From positions 1-34,816 of the forward strand of contig JAGGXW010000021.1 in assembly GCA_021162815.1 (NCBI GenBank): a stretch of DNA of 34,816 nt. Reading direction: 5' to 3'. Position numbers and translations under genes: made by a program. The notes below the pieces were generated by a model. The model searched no databases, was not told where the DNA came from, and worked only from the letters and a program-made list of their open reading frames with translations. Source of the DNA: Thermoplasmata archaeon. GTDB lineage: Archaea > Thermoplasmatota > E2 > UBA202 > JdFR-43. Each line of letters opens with the position of its first letter. Position 1 is the stretch's first letter. Below are positions 22,845-31,676 of the stretch, piece by piece.

Positions 22845-24315
22845 ACATTCTTATGCGTGGGATAATCAGTATGGAGAGTATTGCAATCAGAATTATCCAT
22901 GATATTACAGTTGTGATATTTCCTGAGATTTTCTCTACTTTATCTCCTCTTAACCTACCTGCTCTTTTAATTATGTACCCCACCCCATCTCTGAAGATAT
23001 AACCACCATCAAGTGGAATGGCTGGAAGAGCATTGAATGTTCCCAGAGCAAAATTGAGCCAGAATAACCAGTAGAGGAAGTTCATTGCCACCCAGAATAC
23101 TGGGGAAAGAGGAACATGATAGAGAGAGGCGAGTTGCGAAGGAAATGGGGATAATCCATGAAACGGAAGAGAAAGAAACATGAATAGGTTTGTTTTGAAT
23201 GGATTGTATATATTTGCGTAGAACGATGGTTCCACGCACATTCCGTCAAGCTCTGCAGCCATTATACCTATGAATCCCTTTCCTCTATCCTTATCATTTT
23301 CTGTAAAATCATATTTATCCGCAAGAGTTATGCTGATATTATAAAAACTTCCATTATAGCAACTTAACCTGATTACTTCCCCCGGGCCAGTGGAGTTCAT
23401 AAGATTGAAAAAGGTGGTGAGATTATTCATACTCGTGTTGTCTATGGAGTATATTACACTGCCAGAAGATATATTTCCATATGCCGGAGCACCTTTAACC
23501 ACACCTGCCACAATTATTCCGTGAAGATATTTCTTTTCCATACTTTTTTCTTTCCAGTATGTGATATTGTAAAATCTTCCAGCCTGCATTTTTGATACCA
23601 TCTCCTTCACACCATCCATACCTGTAATTTTTACTCCATCAATGGAAGATATTATCCCCCATTTTTCCATATCCACGACATTTCCAGTTAAAATGACTCC
23701 ATTTTCCTTAGGAGTTATGGCAGGTGAAAAAACGAATGCAATTATGAGCATTGATGCCACAGCTATAAGTATATTTGTGGCTGGCCCGGCTGCAAAAACG
23801 CGACTTCTTTTCCTTGCCTTTGCCTTCATGAGTTTCTCCTCATCTGGTTCAACAAAGGCACCCACCGGCAATATGAGGAATAAGATGCCAAGAGAGTTAA
23901 CCCTTATCCCCCCATATCTTGCCAGTATCCCATGAGAGAATTCATGAAAAACAATGGCAAGAGCCAAGGCGGCGATTCCATACCATAGGGGAATCACAGG
24001 ATTTATACCTGGTATGCCGAGTATGAGACGGGGAGACGGAGCATTTTGAGGAGGTATTTTGAATGATATCACAACATTCCATATTATGAGATATGTAGTG
24101 AATATCATCGCTATAACTGTTATTATGATGGCAATATCACCATATACCCCCCAGAATTTCTTTCTTGCAAGTTTATCTATTAACTTCCTTCCTCTCTCTG
24201 TCTTCCACATTACGAGAGGACCCATCAATGTGAAATGCTTTCCTCCCTTCTTCTTAACAGCATATAGAATTGCTATCCACACCCCAAATATAACAACAAT
24301 TGTTTCCAGTATCAT
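22837..24315 (-). CDS. Site-2 type intramembrane metalloprotease (peptidase M50)
   Basis: A 492-aa multi-TM protein. The zinc site is HEFSHG (124-129, H124/E125/H128), with the third ligand in NALPAIPLDGG near residue 445. Between them lie GPATNILIA and one or two PDZ-like regions (about 200-330: GVILTGNVVDMEKWGIISSIDGVKITGMDGVKEMV and GVVKGAPAYGNISSGSVIYSIDNT). Such enzymes cut TM segments of regulatory proteins in the bilayer. It is translated from an ATGA overlap with the DUF373 gene, so the two membrane proteins may cooperate. The C-terminus overlaps the convergent surface-protein gene by 8 bp. Confidence 0.9.
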   Translation of the reverse strand: MILETIVVIFGVWIAILYAVKKKGGKHFTLMGPLVMWKTERGRKLIDKLARKKFWGVYGDIAIIITVIAMIFTTYLIIWNVVISFKIPPQNAPSPRLILGIPGINPVIPLWYGIAALALAIVFHEFSHGILARYGGIRVNSLGILFLILPVGAFVEPDEEKLMKAKARKRSRVFAAGPATNILIAVASMLIIAFVFSPAITPKENGVILTGNVVDMEKWGIISSIDGVKITGMDGVKEMVSKMQAGRFYNITYWKEKSMEKKYLHGIIVAGVVKGAPAYGNISSGSVIYSIDNTSMNNLTTFFNLMNSTGPGEVIRLSCYNGSFYNISITLADKYDFTENDKDRGKGFIGIMAAELDGMCVEPSFYANIYNPFKTNLFMFLSLPFHGLSPFPSQLASLYHVPLSPVFWVAMNFLYWLFWLNFALGTFNALPAIPLDGGYIFRDGVGYIIKRAGRLRGDKVEKISGNITTVISWIILIAILSILIIPRIRMFI

Positions 24316-25385
24316 TCTCTTCCCCTGTAAATGTCTTCCACAATATGGTATAGCATCATACCTATAAATGCTATTAGTATGGCTCCAACAATTTTTGTTA
24401 TGAACGGCAATGAAAATGCAAGTTTATTTATTACTGTACTTATTGACTCCTCACTCAGTATTTCAAATATTACTGTCATGGAGGCAGAAAATATAAGCCC
24501 TATGGAAATCAGAGAAAAAGGTATTATAACATACTGCCACAGAACCCTTCTCTCTTTAAAATAAGCATCCACAAACCTGCCTGCAGGTACAAGAAGGAGG
24601 GCTACTATAACCCATATCAGGATTTCATTTATTCCCTCAACAATCTGCTTTGCATCTCCACTTGCAATAACTTTTTTTGTTGATAGAATTGCTATTGTTA
24701 TTATGAATGTGGAAAGGATAGCAGCAACAACTGTCAATCTCCCGCTTTTAAGTCCCGCAACAACCTCCTTTCCTGCCTTGGATAGATATTTCTCAAAATG
24801 GAATACTCTGCCAAAGAGGTACAAGCCCAATACGAGAATTATAGCGGAGGAGCCAATGGAGATGGAGCCAAAAAGAGCTGCCAGGCCCCAGACAATGAGA
24901 ACTATGGAGAGAGGAAGCATAAACTTCTTCTGTAATTTTTCATCCTCCATGAATTTGGTGAGAAGATAATAAGCCCCTTCCAGTGTCTTGCTCTGCTTTA
25001 CAACCACCCTCTTTATTCCATCTATTTTTATTCTTGACTCGATTATTGGAATGATGTATTCATCTTCTGCTCCATCGCTTATGAGTATAACACTGTCTGG
25101 CTTAACCTTTGAAAGAACCTCATCAAGCTCCTCGGCAATTTTTTTATCGGACATCACTCCAATATTTACATCACCACATATGGTTGCTATTTCAGAGTCC
25201 TCAATTTTATCATGGGTAGCTATTGCAGAAAACATGCAATTCACGTCAGAGTCTTCAGGATCCGCAAGTGCAAGTTTTTCTGCCGCCTTCAGATTCGCCT
25301 CTCTTCCAATTACAGGAGATTTTATCTCGGTCTTTCTGCCTAGGTCATTATCTCTGTCAACACAGAGAACCAATGTTTTGCTCAT
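24312..25385 (-). CDS. DUF373 archaeal membrane protein
   Basis: A 357-aa protein. The N-terminal cytoplasmic half (LVLCVDRDNDLGRKTEIKSPVIGREANLKAAEKLALADPEDSDVNCMFSAI) carries the strongly conserved DRDNDLG and ALADPEDSD motifs of DUF373. The C-terminal half has five or six TM segments. The family is nearly restricted to archaea and its function is unknown; the acidic motifs suggest metal or nucleotide binding. A TATTATATAA box about 24 nt upstream supports a leaderless start. It is the first gene of an operon with the M50 protease. Confidence 0.88.
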   Translation of the reverse strand: MSKTLVLCVDRDNDLGRKTEIKSPVIGREANLKAAEKLALADPEDSDVNCMFSAIATHDKIEDSEIATICGDVNIGVMSDKKIAEELDEVLSKVKPDSVILISDGAEDEYIIPIIESRIKIDGIKRVVVKQSKTLEGAYYLLTKFMEDEKLQKKFMLPLSIVLIVWGLAALFGSISIGSSAIILVLGLYLFGRVFHFEKYLSKAGKEVVAGLKSGRLTVVAAILSTFIITIAILSTKKVIASGDAKQIVEGINEILIWVIVALLLVPAGRFVDAYFKERRVLWQYVIIPFSLISIGLIFSASMTVIFEILSEESISTVINKLAFSLPFITKIVGAILIAFIGMMLYHIVEDIYRGRE

Positions 25386-25418
25386 TACATTAAATCATCT
25401 TCAAATTATATAATAAAA

Positions 25419-26363
25419 TTACGCTTTTATCTTCTCTTTCATCCATTCATCTATTAGCTTTCTCAACTCATCAAGTCCATTTCCATTGGCACAGGAAATT
25501 TTTATGAAGTTCGTTTTCCCGCCAGATATATCAACCTTATTTTCCACCACTATAATATCAGCATCAAAATGCCTTTTGATATCCTCAAGTAAATTCATCT
25601 GTTTTTCCAGTTCATAGCCACAATGCATGGAGGCATCCACAATAAATATTATTAAATCTGCTAGGTGACGAAGAGCTGCCAGCGCCTGCATCTCTATTTT
25701 GTTCCTTTTTTCTATTGGTCTGTCAAGCAGACCGGGAGCCTCTATCACCTGTATTTTTTTCTTTTCATGGTCTGTTTCAAGATAAATATGGCCAACTATC
25801 AGTGTTTTTGTGGTGAAGGGATATGAGGCGATTTCCGGCTTGGCCCTTGATAATGCTTTCAGCAAACTGCTTTTGCCAACATTTGGGTAGCCTGCTATTA
25901 TTATGGTTGGCATGTCAACATCTATGCTTGGCATATCCTTTATTTTGTTTCTGAAATCTTCAAGAAAGATGAGATTATCATCTATCTTGTATAGAATAGA
26001 AGAGATACGCCCATAAACCATTTTTATTATTCTTCTATAATCTTCTTCCCTCTTAACCTTTCTTATGCCATATCTGGCAATATAGTTTATTTTCTTCCTT
26101 GCCCAGTCCACAGAATATATTGCCTTCCTGACCCTGTCTATACCCGCTATTATATCAAAAAATTCATGATAGAATGGATGTAGGTTCTGCATTGTGGGAA
26201 ATGCCTTCACAATTCTACCCAGCTCATTATCGAGAATCATTCTAACCGTGGAGATTTTATTCATGGTCTTTGCTCTCTTGTCCCTATCCCTTATCTTCTT
26301 TGCTCTCCCAAATGCCTTGTCCAGCAGTTCATCTGCATTCTTGATTGGAGGAATGTCAAACAT
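25419..26363 (-). CDS. NOG1-like GTPase
   Basis: A 314-aa Obg-superfamily GTPase. An N-terminal helical domain (1-150) contains the NOG1 pattern FHPFYHEFFDIIAGIDRVRKA-like. The G domain has G1 GYPNVGKSS (158-166), the TKTLIVG switch I region, G3 EAPG (208-211, normally DTPG), G4 NKVD and G5 SCANG. The LLDRPIEKRNKIEMQALAALRHLADLIIFIVD stretch is diagnostic of NOG1, a 50S/60S assembly factor. The G3 aspartate is replaced by glutamate. A TATA box (TTTTTATAC) centred 25 nt upstream fits ATG 26363. Confidence 0.9.
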   Translation of the reverse strand: MFDIPPIKNADELLDKAFGRAKKIRDRDKRAKTMNKISTVRMILDNELGRIVKAFPTMQNLHPFYHEFFDIIAGIDRVRKAIYSVDWARKKINYIARYGIRKVKREEDYRRIIKMVYGRISSILYKIDDNLIFLEDFRNKIKDMPSIDVDMPTIIIAGYPNVGKSSLLKALSRAKPEIASYPFTTKTLIVGHIYLETDHEKKKIQVIEAPGLLDRPIEKRNKIEMQALAALRHLADLIIFIVDASMHCGYELEKQMNLLEDIKRHFDADIIVVENKVDISGGKTNFIKISCANGNGLDELRKLIDEWMKEKIKA

Positions 26364-26424
26364 AAATGTTAAAGCGGAGCAAGTATAAAAAGAAAAAGTT
26401 TATGATACAAAAATCAATTTAGTT

Positions 26425-26673
26425 ATGATCAAAATGAATGAGGGATTTATTCTTTCAAATAAGATAAGACTTGCCATATTTACTGAGATAGCCTCTGGAG
26501 AAAAGAGAATAGACAGAATAGCCAAGAAAAACCACATCATAGAAAAGGCAGCCATGCAGGCGGCGGAGGAGCTGAAGCAGCACGGTCTGATAGAAGAGAA
26601 GGAAGAAGGATACGAATTAACAGAGGAAGGAAGAAAAATATACGCAAAAATGAAGGGCAGTCAAGAAATATAA
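26425..26673 (+). CDS. Winged-helix regulator, N-terminal half of a split RibK
   Basis: An 82-aa winged helix (FILSNKIRLAIFTEIASGEKRIDRIAKKNHIIEKAAMQAAEELKQHGLIEEKEEGYELTEEGRKIYAKM). In many archaea, including Thermoplasma, this domain is fused to the N-terminus of the CTP-dependent riboflavin kinase. Here a TAA stop at 26671-26673 is followed immediately, in the same frame, by the ATG of the kinase, so the fusion is split by one stop codon. The domain may autoregulate riboflavin genes. ATG 26425 lies about 24 nt after an AT-rich box. Confidence 0.85.
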   Translation: MIKMNEGFILSNKIRLAIFTEIASGEKRIDRIAKKNHIIEKAAMQAAEELKQHGLIEEKEEGYELTEEGRKIYAKMKGSQEI

Positions 26674-27330
26674 ATGAAAGGAAAGGTCATTTCGGGAATT
26701 GGAGAGGGAGCAAAATTCATTTCCATGAAGGAGTACAGAGAAAGGATAGAGAGTATAGTGGGTTTTTTTCCCTATCCCGGCACACTAAATATTGAATCGA
26801 ACATAAATCTCCTAAAAATAGAGGGAATTAAAGTAGATGGGTTTGTAAAAAACGGAAGGAATTTTGGAGGGTTGAATATCTTTCCGGCAAAGTTAAATGG
26901 AATGAATGTGGCTGTAATAGTTCCTGAAAAGAGGAGGCACGGGCATATTGAAATAATAGCATCAGAAAATCTAAGAATAAAATATGGACTTAATGACGGA
27001 GATTATGTGGAGTTCCGCTTCATTCCATTTATAAAGAGGAGGAGAAAATACAGGCTCAAATGCAATGGAAATGGAAACATAAAGATATTTTACGAGCCCC
27101 CATACAGAAGGAATGCCATTTTCGAAGAGTGTGTTGAGGATGGTAAAGGAAAAAAATTGTTGCCAGCTGCAAGTGTGGCATCATACATATTTGCAGGAGA
27201 TTATAAAAAAACATATCCCACATTGATGAAATGGGTTAAAAAAAGATATCAGATAATGTCACCTGCAGTGCTGATTGAATATGGAAAACTTAAAGAATGG
27301 CAGGTGGAAGTAAAGTTAAATTCCATGTAG
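26674..27330 (+). CDS. ribK: CTP-dependent riboflavin kinase (DUF120) with C-terminal extension
   Basis: A 218-aa protein. Residues 1-120 are a clear DUF120/RibK domain: GKVISGIGEGAKFISMKEY, GFFPYPGTLNIE, the IIASENLRIKYGLNDGDYVEF strand-helix near its end. RibK makes FMN from riboflavin using CTP as phosphate donor. Stand-alone RibK proteins are about 130-136 aa, so about 95 residues at the C-terminus (KCNGNGNIKIFYEPPYRRN...LPAASVASYIFAGDYKKTYPTLMKWVKKRYQIMSP) are extra and unrecognised. ATG 26674 directly follows the in-frame stop of the wHTH ORF, so translation is probably by reinitiation or coupling. Confidence 0.9.
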   Translation: MKGKVISGIGEGAKFISMKEYRERIESIVGFFPYPGTLNIESNINLLKIEGIKVDGFVKNGRNFGGLNIFPAKLNGMNVAVIVPEKRRHGHIEIIASENLRIKYGLNDGDYVEFRFIPFIKRRRKYRLKCNGNGNIKIFYEPPYRRNAIFEECVEDGKGKKLLPAASVASYIFAGDYKKTYPTLMKWVKKRYQIMSPAVLIEYGKLKEWQVEVKLNSM

Positions 27331-27331
27331 G

Positions 27332-28063
27332 CTATCTGCCAAGAGTCTCATCAAAGAAGGTTCCTATCACCCCACTCCTGCCAGATGTATTCTGGTGTGG
27401 AAGGAATGGATATATGGCCATTGCAAGATTATGAAGGGTCATTGATTGAAGTATGACTTTACCAGGTCCTTCAAGAATTGTGAGAAATAGTCCTTCGCCG
27501 CCAAAAAATATGGTTTTTATTCCCCTTACAGTTGTTATTTCATATTTTACTGACTCTTCCCATCCAACAACACTGCCTGTATCCACCTTTATTTTTTCTC
27601 CTTCCTTCAGCTCCATCTCCACAAAATCACCACATGCATGTATGAACGCCTTTCCATTGCCAGATAATCTTTCCAGTATGAAGCCTTCGCCTCCAAAAAA
27701 GATGGAGCCAAGTCTTTTCTGAAATGCCATGCTGAGTTCAACACCGTCCTCTGCACACAGAAATGCATCCTTCTGAACAATGAAGCTGCTTCCATTCAGT
27801 TCTATCTCCTTTATTTTCCCGGGGGCATTTCCTGCAAATCCCACATAACCCTTTCCATGCTCTGGATAAAATTCCGTCATGAAAAATGTCTCTCCCATGA
27901 GCTTCCTGCCTATCCCCTTCAGCAGGCCGCCTCTCGCCTTCGCCTCCATTTTTATGTTGTCGCTCATGTAAACCATGGAGCCTGCCTCTGCGTAAATTTT
28001 CTCCCCCTCATTCAAAAATAGAGTAACTATCTGAAGATTATCTCCTGTTATTTTATATTCCAT
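27332..28063 (-). CDS. AIM24/TIGR00266-family protein
   Basis: A 243-aa protein starting MEYKITGDNLQIVTLFLNEGEKIYAEAGSMVYMSDNIKMEAKARGGLLKGIGRKLMGETFFMTEFYP, the standard opening of TIGR00266. The repeated FFGGEGFILERLSGNGKAFI and FFGGEGLFLTILEGPGKVILQS motifs and the final NTSGRSGVIG segment complete the beta-prism-like fold. Function is unknown across bacteria and archaea. The track start at 28135 is rejected: ATG 28063 matches the family start and has a TTATATTTTAT box 25 nt upstream. It is convergent with ribK, ending one base after its stop. Confidence 0.9.
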   Translation of the reverse strand: MEYKITGDNLQIVTLFLNEGEKIYAEAGSMVYMSDNIKMEAKARGGLLKGIGRKLMGETFFMTEFYPEHGKGYVGFAGNAPGKIKEIELNGSSFIVQKDAFLCAEDGVELSMAFQKRLGSIFFGGEGFILERLSGNGKAFIHACGDFVEMELKEGEKIKVDTGSVVGWEESVKYEITTVRGIKTIFFGGEGLFLTILEGPGKVILQSMTLHNLAMAIYPFLPHQNTSGRSGVIGTFFDETLGR

Positions 28064-28202
28064 GATAATATAGATTGGATAAAATATAATGTTTTTCATT
28101 TTTGTATCTTTCCATCGACAAAGTGATTTCCGCAATATAAAAAACTCTGTGTTATTTCATCATCCATCCATAAAAATAAAATTTGTGGCAGTAATACAAA
28201 TC
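28064..28202. promoter_or_regulatory. Divergent promoter region, AIM24-like and dehydrogenase genes
   Basis: The minus-strand TTATATTTTATCC is centred 25 nt before ATG 28063. On the plus strand CATAAAAATAAAATT is centred about 27 nt before ATG 28203. Both fit leaderless transcription. Confidence 0.45.
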
Positions 28203-29174
28203 ATGGCAAGGATATTCATAACACGAAGATTGCCGGAAGAAGGGCTGAGAATGCTTGAAGGGCATGACATTGAAATTTACGAAGGTGATGCACCTCCATC
28301 AAAGGAGGAGATAATTGAGGGTGTCAGGAATAAAGATGCTCTCATATGCCTTTTAACAGATAAAATAGATTCTGAAGTTATGGATGCCTCTCCAAAATTG
28401 AAAATCATAGCCAACTATGCTGTGGGATATGACAACATAGATATCAGAGAGGCAACGAAAAGAGGGATAGTGGTTACAAACACTCCCGGAGTGCTTACGG
28501 AGACTGTTGCGGATCTGGCATGGGCCTTGATAATGTCGATTGCAAGGAGAATCGTTGAAGGAGATGAGTTTATGAGGGAGGGTAAATTCAAAGGATGGGC
28601 CCCAATGCTCATGCTTGGTGGTGACATATATGGAAAAACTCTCGGCATAATAGGAGCAGGAAGAATAGGAAGGGCTGTCGCAAAAAGGGCAAGGGGTTTT
28701 GACATGAAAATTCTTTATTACAGCAGAAAAAGGAATGAGGAAATGGAAAGCTACGGAGGAAAATTTGTTGATATGGAAACACTTCTAAAAAAAGCAGATT
28801 TTGTAACATTGCATGTTCCTCTGACGGAAGAAACATATCACATGATAGGAGAAAGAGAGCTTAAAATGATGAAGAAAACAGCCTATCTGATAAATACAGC
28901 CAGAGGAAAGTGCGTTGATGAGGATGCATTATACAGGGCTCTTGCAAACAGGGAAATTGCAGGCGCCGCCTTAGATGTTTTTGAAAACGAGCCAAGCGTT
29001 CATGAAGGGCTGCTCAGGTTAAAGAATGTTGTTTTAACGCCCCACATAGGCTCTGCTTCCTATGAAACAAGGAGCAGAATGGCTGTGATGGTGGTAGAGG
29101 ATGTTCTCGCCGTTTTGAATGGACAAAAGCCCAAAAACTGCGTGAACCCGGAAGTGTATGGTGATATTTCATGA
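28203..29174 (+). CDS. 2-hydroxyacid dehydrogenase, glyoxylate/hydroxypyruvate reductase type
   Basis: A 323-aa NAD(P)H-dependent dehydrogenase. The track start at 28089 adds 38 unrelated residues; ATG 28203 (MARIFITRRLPEEGLRMLEGHDIEIYEGD) matches the family and sits 27 nt after a TATA box. The Rossmann motif is GIIGAGRIGRAVA (148-160). The catalytic Arg lies in NTARGKCVDE (R234), Glu in DVFENEP (E263) and His in TPHIGSAS (H281). Archaeal GyaR-type enzymes reduce glyoxylate, and some act on hydroxypyruvate or D-glycerate; the exact substrate cannot be read off. The TGA overlaps the next ATG. Confidence 0.92.
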   Translation: MARIFITRRLPEEGLRMLEGHDIEIYEGDAPPSKEEIIEGVRNKDALICLLTDKIDSEVMDASPKLKIIANYAVGYDNIDIREATKRGIVVTNTPGVLTETVADLAWALIMSIARRIVEGDEFMREGKFKGWAPMLMLGGDIYGKTLGIIGAGRIGRAVAKRARGFDMKILYYSRKRNEEMESYGGKFVDMETLLKKADFVTLHVPLTEETYHMIGERELKMMKKTAYLINTARGKCVDEDALYRALANREIAGAALDVFENEPSVHEGLLRLKNVVLTPHIGSASYETRSRMAVMVVEDVLAVLNGQKPKNCVNPEVYGDIS

Positions 29175-30247
29175 AATGGATATATGCAGTTATTGCCATA
29201 TTCCTCACAGGATGCATTCTCATGCCTGATATAACAAGGGAGGGATTCACTGAAAAGGATTTGATTGCACCACATCCATGGCATGGTTATCTGGATACAA
29301 AGCCATATGGAAAGGATAGCTTTATCCATTACGGGAGATATGACATAAAATGGAGTATTGGAAAACTTTATCCGGGATATAATGGAGTGGTGAAAATAGA
29401 TATTGCAAATATTGGAAGCACCGATATTTTCATTTACAACATTGATATGAAGGTGGATGGAAAATCAAACATGTGGCTTGATGATAATAATCACGGGTTA
29501 TATGTGAATAGGGGAGAGACAAAAACATTTTATGTCTCTTTTAAATGCCCCTCGGCAGGAAAGCATAACTATAGCATAGGAGTATACTACATGGCGAGAA
29601 AATTTTTATGGTATGACTGCGGCTCATATTACACTGGCACATATATTCTCAACATATCCCATTACGGGAATAAAATAAACTACAGATATATCAAGAATTA
29701 TTATGTTTATTTCGATAAGATAAACAAGCTGGTAAACACAATTGACCCAACGGTCATGAATAAGGAGGCGATAGCAACGGCAGGATATGGAAGTGACTAC
29801 AACATCGCCAAAGTATGTGCCATCTTCAATTACGTTCTAAACAACATGCAGTACAAAAACGACACAGATGGTGACATATGGAACAGCCCATCCACAGCCC
29901 TGCTGGAAGGAGGAGACTGCGAAGAATTTGCCATGACCATGGCAGCCATGACGGAGGCGGCGGGAGGCACCACAAGGGTGTATCTGACAGATAATCATGC
30001 GTTTGCCGCCATTTATATAGGAAAGGATTTGAATCTGCTGAACAGCATAGATTCCTTTTACCATGCCAATTTGAGTTATGCCCTCTTCAATGACAGTCTT
30101 GGCTACTGGATAGTTGCTGATCCATTATCCTCCTCTTACCTCGGTGGGCTTCCTGTAGGAGGATTTGCATATGGTAAAGATGGGAAGACATATAAGTGGA
30201 GCATCTCGACAAATGAACTTTATTCAATAGATGTAATGAAGGATTGA
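29171..30247 (+). CDS. Exported transglutaminase-like lipoprotein
   Basis: A 358-aa protein. The N-terminus MKWIYAVIAIFLTGC ends in a lipobox-like LTGC, suggesting a lipid-anchored exported protein. Residues 60-165 are a beta-sandwich of unknown type (YPGYNGVVKIDIANIGSTDIFIYNIDMKVDG). Residues 205-320 form a transglutaminase-like cysteine protease fold with C250 in LLEGGDCEEFAMTMAAM, H276 in DNHAFAAIYI and D317 in YWIVADPLS, the Cys-His-Asp triad in the usual order. Such domains act as proteases or cross-linking enzymes. It is coupled by ATGA to the dehydrogenase gene. Confidence 0.82.
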   Translation: MKWIYAVIAIFLTGCILMPDITREGFTEKDLIAPHPWHGYLDTKPYGKDSFIHYGRYDIKWSIGKLYPGYNGVVKIDIANIGSTDIFIYNIDMKVDGKSNMWLDDNNHGLYVNRGETKTFYVSFKCPSAGKHNYSIGVYYMARKFLWYDCGSYYTGTYILNISHYGNKINYRYIKNYYVYFDKINKLVNTIDPTVMNKEAIATAGYGSDYNIAKVCAIFNYVLNNMQYKNDTDGDIWNSPSTALLEGGDCEEFAMTMAAMTEAAGGTTRVYLTDNHAFAAIYIGKDLNLLNSIDSFYHANLSYALFNDSLGYWIVADPLSSSYLGGLPVGGFAYGKDGKTYKWSISTNELYSIDVMKD

Positions 30248-30277
30248 TGCCATGACAACATTAATAAAATGGATGTG

Positions 30278-30288
30278 CATATATAAAA
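30278..30288 (+). promoter_or_regulatory. TATA box of the radical SAM gene
   Basis: GCATATATAAA predicts transcription start near 30309, downstream of ATG 30300 in the track. This favours ATG 30324, which has GGTGG six to ten bases upstream. Confidence 0.5.
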
Positions 30289-30323
30289 ACAATATTTAGA
30301 TGCAACCTAAAAAGGTGGAAAAT

Positions 30324-31601
30324 ATGGAAAAGAAAAAGATATTCGTGTACACAAGCAGAACATGCATCAGAAGAAAACTTGATGCGAGGAGGATAGCTGA
30401 CTATTTCGCAGCCAACGGACATGAAATTATCTTTGATCCGAGAAAGGCGGATTACATAATACTTGTTACATGTTCTGATACAAATAGCAGAATGGAAATC
30501 TCTCTGAAATATGTTAAGAGATTCATGAAGTATAAAGGAGAGTTGATTGTTGCTGGCTGTCTTCCTGGAATAGACCCGGATAAGCTTGAAGAGATATTTC
30601 ATGGAAAAACCGTTGTTACGGAACACCTGCACAAAATAGATGAGTATTTCCCGGAGCATAAGATAAAGTTCAATCAGATTCCTGATGCCAACATCCCATG
30701 GCAGAATATAGATGAAAGCAGACCATACTGGGCATTGCTCAATTTGATGAAAAAATCAAAGACTGTTAGAAGTACTTACAAAAAAATGCTGAAATTAATA
30801 AGAAACAGCGCCTTGTGGAAAACAGCAGTTACAACATGGTATGGAACCTTTGCAGAAAACCCCTATATAATAAGAACATCATGGGGATGCACCGGGAACT
30901 GTGCATACTGCGCCATTAAAAAGGCCATAGGAAGATTGAGGAGTAAACCGATTGAGGTAATATTGTATGAGTTCAAACAAGGACTGAAAAAGGGATACAA
31001 ATATTTCATATTTGATGCTGATGACATAGGAGGATATGGAATCGATATAGGGGAAAATCTTCCAAGGCTCCTGGATGCAATAACCAGTGTTCCAGGAGAT
31101 TACACCATGGATGTACATTACATACACCCGGGATGGATTGTTAAATATGCAGATGAGCTTGTTGAAATACTGAAAAGAGGAAAAATAAAGAGAATTGGTT
31201 CTTCAATCCAGTCAGGCAATCCGAGGATTCTGAAGCTCATGCACAGATATTCAAATACAGATAAAATGAAAGAAGCATATAAAAGAATAAAGGAAGCATA
31301 TCCTCCCCTTATCATCGAAACAGAATCCATATGTGGATTTCCATCAGAAACATGGGATGAATTCATGGATACATTGAATTTCATAACGGAAGTGGGATTT
31401 GACTGGGGTGTAATATTTCCATTTTCAGAGAAGAGAGGTACAGAGGCGGAGAAAATAGAGCCAAAGGTTCCACAGGATGAGATAATGAGGAGAATGAAAT
31501 ATGCCAAGAAATTCCTCAGGAAGAATGGATATGATGTGAGATATGAACTCTATCTCAAAAGCCTTTCAGAGAATATACTGGTGTATAGTAAAATAAAGTA
31601 A
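30324..31601 (+). CDS. Methylthiotransferase-like radical SAM protein without TRAM domain
   Basis: A 425-aa protein. The N-terminal UPF0004-like domain carries the three cysteines expected for the second Fe-S cluster (C14 in SRTCIRRK, C50 in LVTCSDTN, C79 in VAGCLPG). The radical SAM cluster motif is GCTGNCAYC (C189, C193, C196). The barrel includes IRRIGSSIQSGNPRILKLMHR-like and ESICGFPSETWDEF motifs found in MiaB/CDKAL-type enzymes, which thiolate tRNA adenosine or a ribosomal protein. The usual C-terminal TRAM RNA-binding domain is absent, and a 60-residue helical insert (DESRPYWALLNLMKKSKTVRSTYKKMLKLIR) lies before the radical SAM motif. It is therefore a divergent member whose substrate may differ from tRNA. 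Confidence 0.82.
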   Translation: MEKKKIFVYTSRTCIRRKLDARRIADYFAANGHEIIFDPRKADYIILVTCSDTNSRMEISLKYVKRFMKYKGELIVAGCLPGIDPDKLEEIFHGKTVVTEHLHKIDEYFPEHKIKFNQIPDANIPWQNIDESRPYWALLNLMKKSKTVRSTYKKMLKLIRNSALWKTAVTTWYGTFAENPYIIRTSWGCTGNCAYCAIKKAIGRLRSKPIEVILYEFKQGLKKGYKYFIFDADDIGGYGIDIGENLPRLLDAITSVPGDYTMDVHYIHPGWIVKYADELVEILKRGKIKRIGSSIQSGNPRILKLMHRYSNTDKMKEAYKRIKEAYPPLIIETESICGFPSETWDEFMDTLNFITEVGFDWGVIFPFSEKRGTEAEKIEPKVPQDEIMRRMKYAKKFLRKNGYDVRYELYLKSLSENILVYSKIK

Positions 31602-31676
31602 GCCAAACAAAAATATGATATGAAAAGAATTTGAATGCCCTTTAAATTAATGCAGTTCAAATAAGCAGGAAGAATA

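Noticed and set aside
28089-28202. 38-residue N-terminal extension of the dehydrogenase
   Set aside because: It contains the TATA boxes of both divergent genes and does not match the family N-terminus.
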